DNA of 64,000 nucleotides from Patiria miniata (taxonomy: Eukaryota > Echinodermata > Asteroidea > Valvatida > Asterinidae), in the NCBI RefSeq assembly GCF_015706575.1, contig NW_024037070.1, positions 9,455,598 through 9,519,597 on the forward strand. The letters are read 5' to 3'. The notes beneath the pieces are model-generated. The model had not been told where the DNA came from, searched no databases, and saw nothing but the letters and a program-made list of their open reading frames with translations. The translations under genes and the position numbers were made by a program. Shown here one piece after another: positions 1 to 11,800 of the stretch; the stretch's first letter is position 1; every line of letters begins with the position of its first letter.

Positions 1-109
1 GTGCCGCGGTTGGGACCTCATGCATCCTTCACTTACAAGATTGAGATCTATAGGGAGATCCATTGAACCTCCATCTGCCACCAAGTTCTATTTTAGGGCA
101 TCTTTTTCT

Positions 110-480
110 TAGCCCTGTTGGTTGTCTGCCAGGTGATTTGAAGCGTGAGGGACTTTGTCGGGGACCTTCAGTGATATTGTCAGTCCATCACAGACTGGGT
201 TTGTGAAGCATTGTTGATATGATCTTCATGGGGCGAGCTATTTAACAGTAAGGCCACCTCTGAACTGCTCTTAGAATTCAGAGTTTCCTTGTAGCTGTTT
301 GTCTGCTGTGTGCTGTGGTTTGGAACCTTGAGAATTAGATAGATTTGTCGGAAATCTTGAGTGATATTGTCAGACCATCACAGACTGGGTTGAAGCCATT
401 GTTGGTGGGGTCGTTTTTGGGAAAAGTTGTCAAACATTGAAAGGCCAACTCATAGGACCTTTTTGAGTGGCTTTTTATCT
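110..480. repeat. Diverged tandem duplication, unit about 190 bp
   Basis: The motif GTGATATTGTCAG followed by CCATCACAGACTGGGTT occurs at about 168-202 and again at about 360-392. The flanking words (a Cys-poor GTTTGTCTG/GTTGTCTGCC stretch before, CATTGTTG after) are also repeated, so this is a diverged two-copy tandem duplication. No coding meaning is seen. Confidence 0.6.
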
Positions 481-2099
481 GTCGGCTCCAGTGCAGTTCT
501 GTCATTCTTGTATTTCAGTGATACTTTCAAGATTCTTTCCTGTTTTTTATTTTGAAAATACGTGTAATCTATGTTGATATGTGAAAATATTTATTTTTTA
601 ATTTGAGAAAGAAAAGGTTCATATTTTCATTGATGGAAAATGGCATTTTTCCATTATTTTTTTGTAAATGATAAAGGAACTATCAAACAAGAATTTGATT
701 TTGTGTTGAATGAAGAAATTCTCATTTTTATTATTCAAAATCAGTTATGCCAAAGATGTAGTGTGTGCCCAAAAGTGGACAGTGCCAGTACTGGCTCAGT
801 TTTGTTTAAACAATTGTTTTCTTTGAAATACTTTGCGTTCTGAGAAGTTTTAAGCCTGTTTTTAGTAAGTTAATAACACAAGTACAGAGTACATGTAAGT
901 CTGTGTTGATAACACTGATTTGACAACTTTAATTTTGCATATTTTCCCGTAGACAACACAATTTGTGATTTTGTCTACCGGTACCAGATATGATTTTAAT
1001 AGTACACATGATGAATACATTACAAAGTATACAAGATAATTATAAGAATGTCAGCATCTATACTTTTCATACCACCACATTACAAATGAACAATATCTTC
1101 CTTTACAATTTTAATAATTTGCTGCTTACACTTCAAGACTTGAGCAATGTCATATTGTTACATTGTATAAAAAAGAGGAAAATGCGAGAAGATTTGTCAA
1201 ACATGATGGGATTTACTGATGAAGAAACAATATCAACACGGTCTGTTTTTTTATCACGCATGGTTCAACCTCAACCTGTATAAGTAACATTACTTTTTTT
1301 AACTGCTATATTCTACACTTGTCTAACTAAACTTAAAAGGGCAACTTGCAGGTTGGAGTAGCAAGTAGTCTGGTGCCATTGATCATGATTGGGAATTGTA
1401 ACTTGGTTCACTGCCTTGGCTTCAGGGTATCAAACAAAGATGGCGGCAGTTTGCGACATCGGATCAAATTCATGATAGCTTGACAGTTAGCAGAGACGTT
1501 GTGAGAGTATTTCATGACATAGTGTGCATTTCTACTACTGCATGACTATTGACATTGTCAGCAAATGCTGGCTCTGAACATTCTATGCTTCTTGTTTCTA
1601 TGCCTATATTTCTGATGGATGCAGGATTGCAAAGTCCAACCACTATACTTCTACATGGGGCTTGGTGTCTCTTGGCTGACATGGTGCTGCCTATTGTGCG
1701 ATTGCAGATTTTGACAAGTTCTCATTATTAGAGATGGGCTTAAGTAACATGCATTCGTACTTTGTAGCACTATTTAATGTGTACATGTACTGCCAACTCT
1801 GTTTGACAAACTTTCATCAAACAGCTATTTTGTTTGCTTGCTGGCATTATCAGAAACAGAGTTCTTGGTCAAATGTTGGACTCAGTACCTATTCAAAACG
1901 GTAGAAAAAATGCTGACGAGTGTTTATTCAAGCATTGAAGCAAAAGCAAACTTGTCTGACAGTTGGTTGTGTGAGAAATATAAGCACATACTTAAAAATA
2001 AGCACAGAATAGTTGGAAAATCGTATTCTCTGTCAGGACTTGGAGATTTGCGCATCTTGTAATCCTACTATCAAGCTTTCCAACGATGGTCTGTTTGTC

Positions 2100-2366
2100 T
2101 GGAATATTCCACTTTTGAGGTACATTTAGGTTTAGATTGTAGCAAGTACCCCGTGGTGCTTACAAGCGTTGCTATGGTGTTTACTGCACAAAACACAAAC
2201 CAGCGGGAAACATATACATGTACTTCATCTTGCTTGTTGGGAATATCCCACTTTTGAGGTACATTTAGGTTTAGATGAAGGAAGCACCGCGTGGTACTGT
2301 CAGGGGTTGCTACGGTGTTTACTGCACAAAATGCAAACCAGCGGGAAACATGTACTTCATCTGGTA
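2100..2366. repeat. Two-copy tandem repeat, unit about 139 bp
   Basis: GGAATATTCCACTTTTGAGG near 2101 recurs as GGAATATCCCACTTTTGAGG near 2240. In both copies a shared stretch follows, including TACATTTAGGTTTAGAT, GTGTTTACTGCACAAAA and AAACCAGCGGGAAACAT. The copies are close but not identical. The frames open on both strands across the repeat are a by-product of the duplication. Confidence 0.75.
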
Positions 2367-3512
2367 ATTTCCCCAAAACTATTAGGTCTCGGGACTTGTA
2401 GGGTCCAAGGATTTGTAGCCCTACTATCCAGCTTGTACAAACCCCTTCTGTCCCAAACCATGGATCTGGGTTAATGGTTTGCTACTACAGCTCACACAAA
2501 GGATATATCTCTGGACATAAGAACTAGAGATACTCATATTGTGCAGGATTTGAAGCTTAACTTTCTACAAAGTATATGAAACAGAAAGGGATTAACAAAT
2601 TGATGCACATTCAAGATTACTAAGTCAAGGGAATTTGGTTCATCTGCAGTATGTACGAGGGCTTCTTGTTTTGTTAATTTCAGTGTTAATTTGTGTACAG
2701 TTTAAAAACAGGTGAAAATGTACAAATGTATTATTTCAAGTTTATCCTTCATAATTAGGTGTATCACTTGTGCAATACACCAATATCAGCTCGAGAAAAA
2801 AAAGAAAAAAATTATAATTTTGTAAGATCTGGGAAGAATTATTCTCTGGCAATGTAATCATTATATTTTTTGAATAAGAAATTTTCAGAAATTAAGCTGT
2901 TGTTCTATGCAAAATCTATATGAATGAATAACAATTATATTTGTTAAAAGAAGTAACATCGGTTTTTCAGGAGCTAAAGTGTTTAAAAAATGACAAAAGT
3001 ATGCCTTATAGTTTGTGTTTTGACGTGTTATAATAAAGCTACTTTTGATATTGACTGCGAGCCATGCAAATGTGTGTTTTTTTAAACAGTATTTACTTAT
3101 AGCAGCCTCAGACACGACAGACATTTAATGATGGTATATTATTTGGACACTAAGCTTTTTTCTAAGATGGTTAAGGGCTTCTGTATACATGCACTTTGCA
3201 ATGGGAGAATATTTAACCCCCCCCCCCCTTAAAAAATTCCTCCAAAGCCCACTAAAATAGAAAAGAGTTTATAATGAACTCTTTTTAAAGCAAAATAGGG
3301 GAAAAGGAAGCAAATTTAAAAAGTTTTATATTAGGGATTTGAAGTTGTCAGTTAAACTAAATATTACAACATTTGCATCCTATAAGGAAGACATCATTGC
3401 CCCCCCCCCCCACCCCTGCCCCATTCCACACCCCCTGATGTTATTCCTTTAACCATCTTAGAAAAAAATGCTTACAGGATATGCAATTAAGACAACAAGA
3501 TCTGAATCAACA

Positions 3513-6500
3513 TCAAAGTTTTTCCTCATTCAGTGTGGTGAGTTGTGGAAGAAGTGCTTTCACACTCTGCTGGAAGTCTGGAATGTCGCAAACAGGGTTG
3601 GATCTTAGATCCAGATTCTGTAGTCTGGTGCTGGTCTGTAGGGGTGCCAGGTCCTGCACAGTTCCTATGGCTGATTGTTTGGAGGAGTTCAGGAAACATG
3701 CACAGAAGATGAAGCTTTAATATTTATGTGCAATCAATTTTTATTGTTTGGGGGGGGGGGAGTTCAAGGTTTTCATTGAAAAAGGATACAATTTGCCTTC
3801 AGTGATAGCGTCTCAAGACACGGCAGAGAGGGCAGGTCTTTCAAATCTCGGATAGAGTTGCTATCGGCCAATAGCGTCTGTGCACACAGCAGCGTATGGC
3901 ATCCCTTGAGAGAAGGAAGCTGATTGGATGAGAGATTGACCCGGGTCATCAGCACCATGCGTTCTGTGTGGCGGAGGGTTGTGAGTTCCTGAAGAGAAAA
4001 AAATATGAATGGAAGAAAGAACATGATAACATAGTGGATAATGTTAGAAAATGAGGAATCATGACAGATTATGTGTGCACAGAGTTCTTAAAATCAATGA
4101 CAATTAAGCATTTCACAAGAATAGCTATATACACACATACATATTTACCTTCCCAGATAAATCTATTTCTCTACTAGCGGACTGCTGTTGCATGTTTCGA
4201 GTGATGGCATTTTCGATGACAAACTTGCTGCGCAGGTCTCGGAAGTACCCCGCCCTGCGCGGGTCTGTCTGTAGGAGGGTTTCAAAATATCGTAACGTCT
4301 CTGCCTCATACTTGAGGGGGTCGATGGCCCTCATGAGGAGAATGATGGTCAGTAAGCACCCTGAAAGGAGAAGAAGGCAGAGGCCTCATCATCTTAGAAC
4401 ATGTTCCCATTAAATGTGGATTAAGGTGGTTTGTTGTTTTTTATTAAAATAAAAATATCAACGAATGCAAAGGTGTTTAAATGTTATGACTGTGAAATAT
4501 GTTTCTTGTTTGAGATCAAGTATTCCACTTACTGAAAAGAGGCTCTCTGAATTTGGTCCAGATAAGTTTACTTTCATAAAAAAAATTCTGAGGGATCTTG
4601 ATAAACATGGAATAATACAAGTATCATGGATGGAAATAAATGAATACAGTGAATATGCAGTTAAGAATATTGTGGATTGAGATATCCAGTCCACTGAATC
4701 CAGTTACTTATGATGAAGGACAAGCTTATCCTTGTCTGAATATAATCCAATGGTCAGTATTCAGCTTGAATATTTACATTTGTTATCTGGTTCTAGTTCT
4801 TGTAGCTGTTGGCAAGACTCAAGCTCCTGGGTCAGAACCCCTGACTTCTCCATACTCAACTGTGCAGTGAAGAGCTCCACGCTGTCTGTTGACTCATGGC
4901 ACCAGCCTTCAGTCTGGTCTGTTCAATCAAAACAAATGGTAATGTGAGAAAACTACAAATTTAATTGCTTCATTAAGTGAAAACCTGCTGTAAACTTTGA
5001 CCTTGAGATCAATTATTTTTTATGACCACGCACAGGATTTACAAGATTCATTTTGTGCCATCCAAATTCAGAAATTCACACGACACCAATCCAAAGTCCG
5101 TGAGTTGTTTATCACATTGTATTAATTCACTAAAGAATCAATAAAACCACTTGGGCGGTTTTGGGAGGTACAGTGAGTGATAGGCAGGGCGGTTTGGGGC
5201 AGTTTCAGGCAGACTAAACGGTTAACACATAGGAGCTGCACACACTTCACTACAGGAAAGAAAGTTTTTAATAAAAATTTGATTTCTTTGACGTTTTCTT
5301 CACGGAATGCTGGAGCAAAGAAGATTCTGCCTGTTGGACAACTAAAATATGACCACCCATTGATTGGCTAATCCAGGCTATTCTGAATACGGCTAACATA
5401 CTAGTTTACCTGCTGTCAGGGTGCATTGTCTAGACACGCCCAGGTCATCTACTGACAGGCATACTTCCAATGTGCCTTGGGCAGAGAGTGCATCATTGTT
5501 CATCAAATACACCTGTCACAAATTGGCTTAGTCAAGGAAAACAGGACAAATGCAGAACCATACAATGAAAACTGCACCTAATAAATGAATTGGAAGATTA
5601 CAGGTCGATCGGTCTTGGTTCTCATCCAACAAAGGATACCCACACCAAGGCGTGGTTATGTGCTCCCTGCGAGTTCCTCCATGTTCCAGAAACTCCACTG
5701 CCGTTTACTGTCACAGATGTTGCAGCGCCATCCTCAGAGAGTTTAACAGGCTGAGCAAAAACAGCCACAATTCTACTAGGCTCTCGTCTTGCGTAAAGCA
5801 GATTAATATCCTGTGGTTTCTCGGCTGTTGGTTATAAAAAAAAAAAGAATTCCATTATCTACTAAAAAGAGGAGTTTACCCAAATTTTATCAAGAAACTT
5901 TTACAGTCTTAGTGTTGACTGAAGTTCACTGGTTGATCACTTGTAACCTTTGCTCTTTGACCTGTCCACTGACCTCTACCCAGCAGCCACCGCTGGTAAA
6001 ACCAGGCACTCTGGTCGTTGGGATCTGTGAAGAAGGCGTTTTGAACCAGCTCATACTCTGCAATGGAAAGAAAAAGAAACTCAGCATCAATGAGCTGTCA
6101 CTAATTGGTTTGGTAAACATACCTAGAATGAAATGAGTTGGCAGGGACAGTTTGTATACATTCTGGGAAGACAGGGATAATACACAAAATGAAACAAAAA
6201 CATATATTTTTTAAAACTTCTGTTTACATATATCTGGTGTTTCAAACAAAATGTCAACATCTTGAGATCCTTTTGTTCGATTAGGTTTGGATTTTTGTTG
6301 AGGTTAAGAGGTGTTTTCAGGTTTTTGCTGTAGGAGAATCCATCACTAGGCTATTCATCATCACAAGTCCATCTCAAGCAAACAGAAGAATACCTTCGGC
6401 ATCACATTTGAATAGTTTGACTTGAGGACTGAAAGGACTTGTGACTGACTTGTCCTGAACTTCTGACTGACTTGTGAGGAAATCACTACAACTGACCAAG

Positions 6501-7870
6501 GAAGAGGGGAGAGATAACTCTCACTTTTTAGTTTCTAAAATGAACCTATGTACATCGTCCAAGTTAGGTGCCTCAAATCTTGGCATACTTTCTGAGGCAA
6601 AGAAAATTCTATAAAAAATGACCACACTCTTGGCCTGGGTGACTTGGCTCAGCAGTGGATAGGCTTGAGCTAACCATCAACGTCTACCCATCAACGTCTT
6701 ACCTTGTAGCAGTATGTCTTCCTTGACTCTTCCCTTGTTCTCTGGGTCTGGATGCAGCAATGGAAGCAGTTTGCTGCGGTAATGCCAGGAGGAATAGTTG
6801 GAGAAGTTACTGGAGATCTTGGTGTCGGTAAACTTGAGCTCATCGGCAGGAGGGACGTTGGCCCTGGAGACAACAATGCGACGGTAGTCCCAGCAATGGA
6901 CTGAAAGGAAAACCAAGAAATTGGCAAGGAGCTTGACGCCACATCATTATAAGGTGTATGTAAGAAAAACTTACAGTACTAAATTAACGGGTTGATATCA
7001 TACAATTTTGAAATTGAAGAAAGTCTGACTCACAATTCCTCTCGTCGTACTCCAGGTACTGGTTGCACAGTGCCACCTCCCGCTTCCAGTCTGGTTCCGG
7101 CATGTGGTCCATGACCCAGCCTCTATGGTGCCATGACCCGTAAGACTTAGGGTTGACCATCAGGCATGATTCAAGGAACTTCAGCTCCTTGCTGTATCTG
7201 TCTTGCATCTCCTGGGATTCACTGGACATAACCACAAACAGAAAAAAAATATTTATTTTTTGTTTCTGGAAATAAACTCAAAGGTCCTGTTTACCTTGGA
7301 AGTAACCATAAGCAAACAAAGAAAATATTTTTATTTATTCCTGGAAAGAAATCAAGGCTTCCTAAAAAGTGCACAGACACTTGGGATTGAAATTCCAACT
7401 TTACTCTGTTTTTCTAAAGAGCGAGTATGGCCGTCAACAAACCTGTTTTTGGTGAGATCCAGGAATATTTCCCGGCGGTAATTCCAGAGAGTGTAGAAGT
7501 CTGGGTTGGATGACAGCAGCTGGCTGGTAATCTCCAGGGATTCATCGTCAAATTCTCCATCCTTCCTCTTGACAGGAGAATCACCAACAAGAAATAAGAA
7601 GATATATAAGCAGGGCAAGATTATAAGAGGGATAATTTCATTTTTGAATGTTTGAAACTGATGTCCATTATCTTTAATTAAGCAGAGTTCCAAGAAATAC
7701 CCCATTCAGGTTCGAAAATAAGAAAATCCTTATTAAAGTTTTGTGGATTTTGAGCCCACCTTTTGAAAAACCTTCTGAGTTGCTCCTGTGTACAGCTTGA
7801 GCTTCTTCTCTCTTTCTTTCCTCTTCGCCTCCTGCTGCTCAGCTGTGGTCTTGACTTTCAGTCGGCCGTG
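3513..7870 (-). CDS. RABGGTA: Rab geranylgeranyltransferase (GGTase II) alpha subunit
   Basis: This subunit pairs with RABGGTB and, with Rab escort protein, adds two geranylgeranyl groups to the C-terminal cysteines of Rab GTPases in the cytosol. Eleven exons were read on the minus strand: 7870-7760, 7567-7443, 7221-7034, 6900-6703, 6057-5974, 5824-5640, 5512-5410, 4918-4778, 4360-4149, 3988-3790 and 3670-3513 (TGA). All phases agree and they give 567 codons after Met. The N-terminus reads HGRLKVKT as in vertebrates. Five prenyltransferase-alpha repeats are visible ([65 protein letters not shown]). An Ig-like region follows (exons 6-7), then LELEPDNK-type linker sequence and leucine-rich repeats ([20 protein letters not shown]). 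The exon encoding HGRLK lacks an ATG, so the initiator lies in an upstream exon. The gene is divergent from OTUD6B. Confidence 0.96.
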
Positions 7871-8037
7871 CTGAGTTAATAAAGAAAAAACACAGGAAAC
7901 ATGTTAGAAGACCCTCATCAGTCCAACATCATCATGAATAAACATGATTATGATTTAATGAAGTATCACATTTTTCTTTGCCCATTTTGCATTTTGGTAA
8001 TTCTAAAACAGACAGGGCACAAAATCAAAGTGGAACA

Positions 8038-8302
8038 AGGGCGGATCCAGAGCACAACTTTGGGGGGGGGGGGGCAAAAAAAATCGCCCAAAAAGTGGGT
8101 CCAAAAATTTACAGCGTGGTGGAAACATTTTGGATTCTAGATGGATGCTCAGTAGTGTAATCTGAGGCAATTTCTGGCCACTTTAACCAATTTGTTTTTA
8201 GCAAAAGATGGTGGTGTAGGCTAGTGGCTGCCTTTTTTGTAACATCACTTTTTTTGGGGGGGGGGGGGGCATGGCCCCCATTGGCCCCTGGATCTACTGT
8301 TA
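8038..8302. repeat. Small DNA-transposon-like repeat with GGATCCAG ends and poly(G)
   Basis: The left edge reads GGGCGGATCCAG and is followed by G13 (8062-8074). The right edge, after G14 (8256-8269), ends CCCCTGGATCTAC, the imperfect inverse of the left edge. The core is short and carries no transposase. The same end sequence occurs at 33072-33127. It lies in the 5' intron of RABGGTA, upstream of its HGRLK exon. Confidence 0.5.
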
Positions 8303-8339
8303 GAACATAACCCTGCAAAATCAATTTGACAACGTTGTT

Positions 8340-8560
8340 ATTTCTTTTTTATTTATTCATTCATTTATTTATATTTTTAACACCCACTGGAAACCGCTAA
8401 AATGCATCATACAAAATAAACGTATTCAAAACTATCGCATCATAAGAAAATACAAAAATAACATAACCTATGTTAAAAAAAAAACAGAAAAAGGTAATAA
8501 AATTATATTTTTGCATAAAATAAAATTGGCAAAAAAGATTATAAACGTGATAAACTTTTT
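8340..8560. repeat. AT-rich stretch, possible antisense retroposon tail
   Basis: An ATTTATTCATTCATTTATTT stretch near 8349 leads into A-rich sequence. On the minus strand this resembles the simple-repeat tail of a LINE or SINE. No coding domain is present, so the family cannot be named. Confidence 0.25.
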
Positions 8561-8694
8561 TTAATTTGCCTCTTTGTGGGGATTTGCTGTGCTTTTGATA
8601 CTATCACTTTCTCATGCCATACAGATTAGCATTTGAAGAAATCTGATTGTAAAAGAAAACCCAAAATATTCTACATTTCTTTGTCAAAACAAAC

Positions 8695-8697
8695 CAT
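8695..8697 (-). other. RABGGTA: Candidate ATG-only coding exon start of RABGGTA
   Basis: The first recognisable RABGGTA exon starts at 7870 right after an acceptor (TTAACTCAG) with His-Gly-Arg, residue 2 of the vertebrate protein. The Met codon must therefore end an upstream exon. On the minus strand CTCAAAATG is followed directly by GTTTGT, a usable donor, at 8695-8697. This is the best ATG-plus-donor I found before the OTUD6B start. Other upstream exons are possible. Confidence 0.4.
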
Positions 8698-8752
8698 TTT
8701 GAGCAGGGTGCAACCTCAGTCCTTGCCTCTCCCAGTCATGTGTGGTTTTAAT

Positions 8753-8765
8753 TGACCTTTGACCT
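8753..8765 (-). promoter_or_regulatory. Perfect DR1 nuclear-receptor motif between divergent genes
   Basis: On the plus strand TGACCTTTGACCT, i.e. AGGTCA-A-AGGTCA on the minus strand, is the textbook DR1 bound by HNF4, COUP-TF and RXR heterodimers. It lies 98 bp before the OTUD6B ATG and close to the candidate RABGGTA start, in a short divergent intergenic stretch likely to be a bidirectional promoter. An E-box-like TCATGTG lies just upstream at about 8737. Function is inferred from the motif and position only. Confidence 0.5.
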
Positions 8766-8863
8766 TGTGTATTTTTATCGTACAGTTCATGTTTCCAGCA
8801 TAATGTTTTCTCCTTGACAATGTAAATCGACACGAACTACTTGATAAGTACATAAAATTGAAA

Positions 8864-11800
8864 ATGGCAGACGACGAAGAAACTCTGCTTCAGAAACATC
8901 GAAAGGAGAGGAAAGAACTGCAAGGCAAGTCGCGCAATCCTGTCATTTCAATAATGACAACTTAAAGAAATTGGAGGGAATGTACGAAGCTGTGTAAAGA
9001 TAATTTGTGTCGTGAACTGCTATGTGAAGATGGGATCGGAAGATCATTGTTTGTTAACCGTCCATTGCATTAACCGTGTAATTTTGACACACTGTTATTT
9101 GACTAGCTTGAAATTTCCAGCTCACTTTTTTGTAGGTTTAGTTTCCTGTAATAGACAAAGTAGATGAATGCACACAAGAAGTAGTACACAAGTCTGTGAG
9201 GGACATGGTAACCGAGGGCGAGGGAATTAGCCCCACTAGTGTGGCAGTCGGTATGCTGCGCTGAACCTAAGGCCACACACCGTGGTCCGCGCACTACTGA
9301 GGACGTTTTCATAAAATTTGCAGGGAATTTCTTACATATGGTTGTATTCTACAATGTCCCATCTTTCACTTCTGGGATGCTTAGGTGTAATGAGGTTCAA
9401 TTTTTCGAGATATTCTTGAATCTTTCTGGAGCCCATATGCACTCGTGAAACGTCCGGTGATGGCAGCCATTTTGAATGTGACAAGAGATGACCTCAAGCT
9501 GTGACGTCGCGTTTATGCAAATTGCTTATCGAGCGAGGGCGCGAGTTGCAAATGCGACGGCTGTTTCCTGTGCCGTAGATCCTGAAAAGAGATCAGTGCA
9601 CGTGGCCCCTAGACGATAAATGCATGGTACAGGAAACAGCCGTCGCATTTGCAACTCGCGCCCTCGCTCGTCAAGCAATTTGCATAAACGCGACGTCACA
9701 GCTTGAGGTCATCTCTTGTCACATTCAAAATGGCTGCCATCACCGGACGTTTCACGAGTGCATATGGGCTCCAGAAAGATTCAAGAATATTTCGAAAAAT
9801 TGAACCTCATTACACCTAAGCATACCAGAAGTGATAGATGGGACATCGTAGAATACAACCATATGTAAGAAATTCCCTGCAAATTTTATGAAAACGTCCT
9901 CAGTAGTGCGCGGACCATGGTGTGTGGCCTTAGGTTCAGCGCAGCATACCGACGGCCACACTAGTGGGGCTACGAGGGAATCAGCATTCTGCAATTCTGC
10001 ATCTAACGTTAATCAGAAAGAGGATGAAAACTTTTTGTTCTCACGAAAGTTTGAGCTTACAAAACATCTTAAATCATGCCATAGTGCTGTAAAAAAGAAT
10101 CAAAATTTTGCATTGACTTCAAAACAAAAACTTTTCTTTAATTTTGTCAACCTGCTATGATTTTGCCAGCGTGTGGTGAACTGTATATCTCTCAGAATTT
10201 AGCTTGAGTAACTCCAGCTGACATGCTCATATTCATTCACATGTAGCGCTGGAGGAGTGGTCTGTTGGTTTTATGTGGTAGCAAGAGACCCCAAAAAAAC
10301 GGCCTCTCCAAAATTGTCCAAATTTCACCTCTTTTATCCCACCCCAGATTCTACTACCTACCTCATACCATTCAGCAGTCATTCACGAAGCTACTAATCG
10401 ACTTGACATCGACTAGGTAGAATCCCAGATTCTACTACCTACCTCATACCATTCAGCAGTCATTCACGAAGCTACTAATCGACTTGACATCGACTAGGTG
10501 TCAAGTCGATTAGTAGCTTCGTGAATGACTGCTGAATGGTATGAGGTAGGTAGTAGAATCTGGGGTGGGATAAAAGAGGTGAAATTTGGACAATTTTGGA
10601 GAGGCCGTTTTTTGGGGGTCTCTTGCTACCACATAAAACCAACAGACCACTCCTCCAGCGCTACATGTGAATGAATATGAGCATGTCAGCTGGAGTTACT
10701 CAAGCTACTCAGAATTAAATAATTAAACACATTAATTTAGGAATTCTCAATTCAGCTCAGGTGCAAGCCTTGAAGCGCTCCATTCCAAAGGGAGACAAAA
10801 AGAAGAAAAAAGAAGTGACGACAGAAATTGCCAAGTTGGAATCAGACCTCAGTCAACGACAAGAAGAGGAGCTGAGTTCATTAAAAGAAGCAGAAGAAGA
10901 CGATGCACATACTGAGAATCAGGTATGGTAGAATCTATTCCATTTTAGTGGTTTCTCAGGAGCCTCACCAGTATCTCACCTGTAGACGGCCAACCGACTA
11001 GCTGCTGCCTGCAAGTTGCCCATGGGGTAAAGAGCCATAGCTCTTGTAATATTGAGGAATCTTTTCTTTCTTTTTTGGTGGGGAGACTTTTTGTAAACTC
11101 ATGCTTTGCATTTCTGTCTCTCTCTTGCAGGTTAACGGCAGCTTACCTGAACAAGTTGGCAGTCTGAGTTTGGGAGAAGATGGAGATGCACAACCTACCA
11201 GAATAAGCAAAGCACAGAAAAGACGAGTGAGTGTCCAACAAGAAGGATGTTTGATTGAGCTATCATGGTCACTGGCCAAAAGTCGCGATCCAATTGGTCA
11301 ATATGCACTGCTTGATTGATTGACTGGCAGAAAGGGTCCATTTGATTAAGAGGTAAAAACCAATTTTTGCCATAGTCATTTCCCCAAAGTCTGACATTTT
11401 CTCATCTGAGTTTTACATTCTTTGCAATTTTGTTTCAGGACAAGAAGGCAGCCCAGGAGAAGGAGCGAGAAGCTAGGGCTGCGGAAGATGCTGCTAACTT
11501 GGAGTCTAGCTCCAGGAGGATAGAGGAAAGGAAGATGGAAGCTCTGCTTGCTGAGAGAGGGCTGAGAGTTAAGGAGGTGAGCTTTGTACCAGATGGATAT
11601 CTTGATTAGGAAGCTTAACGGAATCCTCCTAAATCCACAGCTGTTCTAACACCCAGTGGCACCTTCTGTTGCTTCAAATTCTGAGGGTCATTTCAGTGGA
11701 TGGGTTAAAATAGAACATTTGTATGGTTAAAAGTCCTATGACTGTCTGTGTGTAATGAAATTGATCGTTTTTTGTTCTTCAGATTTCTTCAGACGGACAC

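Larger units (their letters stand above)
1..3512. other. No recognised gene; possible 3' UTR or intergenic DNA
   Basis: I find no exon with recognisable protein similarity on either strand. Open frames here are short and AT-rich and lack paired splice sites. It could be the 3' UTR of a plus-strand gene starting before the window, since AATAAA occurs near 3032, or plain intergenic DNA downstream of RABGGTA. It holds two tandem duplications (about 110-480 and 2100-2366) and C homopolymers at 3217-3228 and 3400-3411. Confidence 0.5.

Noticed and set aside
9103-10160. Overlapping 60-90 codon frames on both strands
   Set aside because: They fall in or at the edges of the arms of the foldback element and mirror each other. 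They reflect the inverted repeat, not genes.
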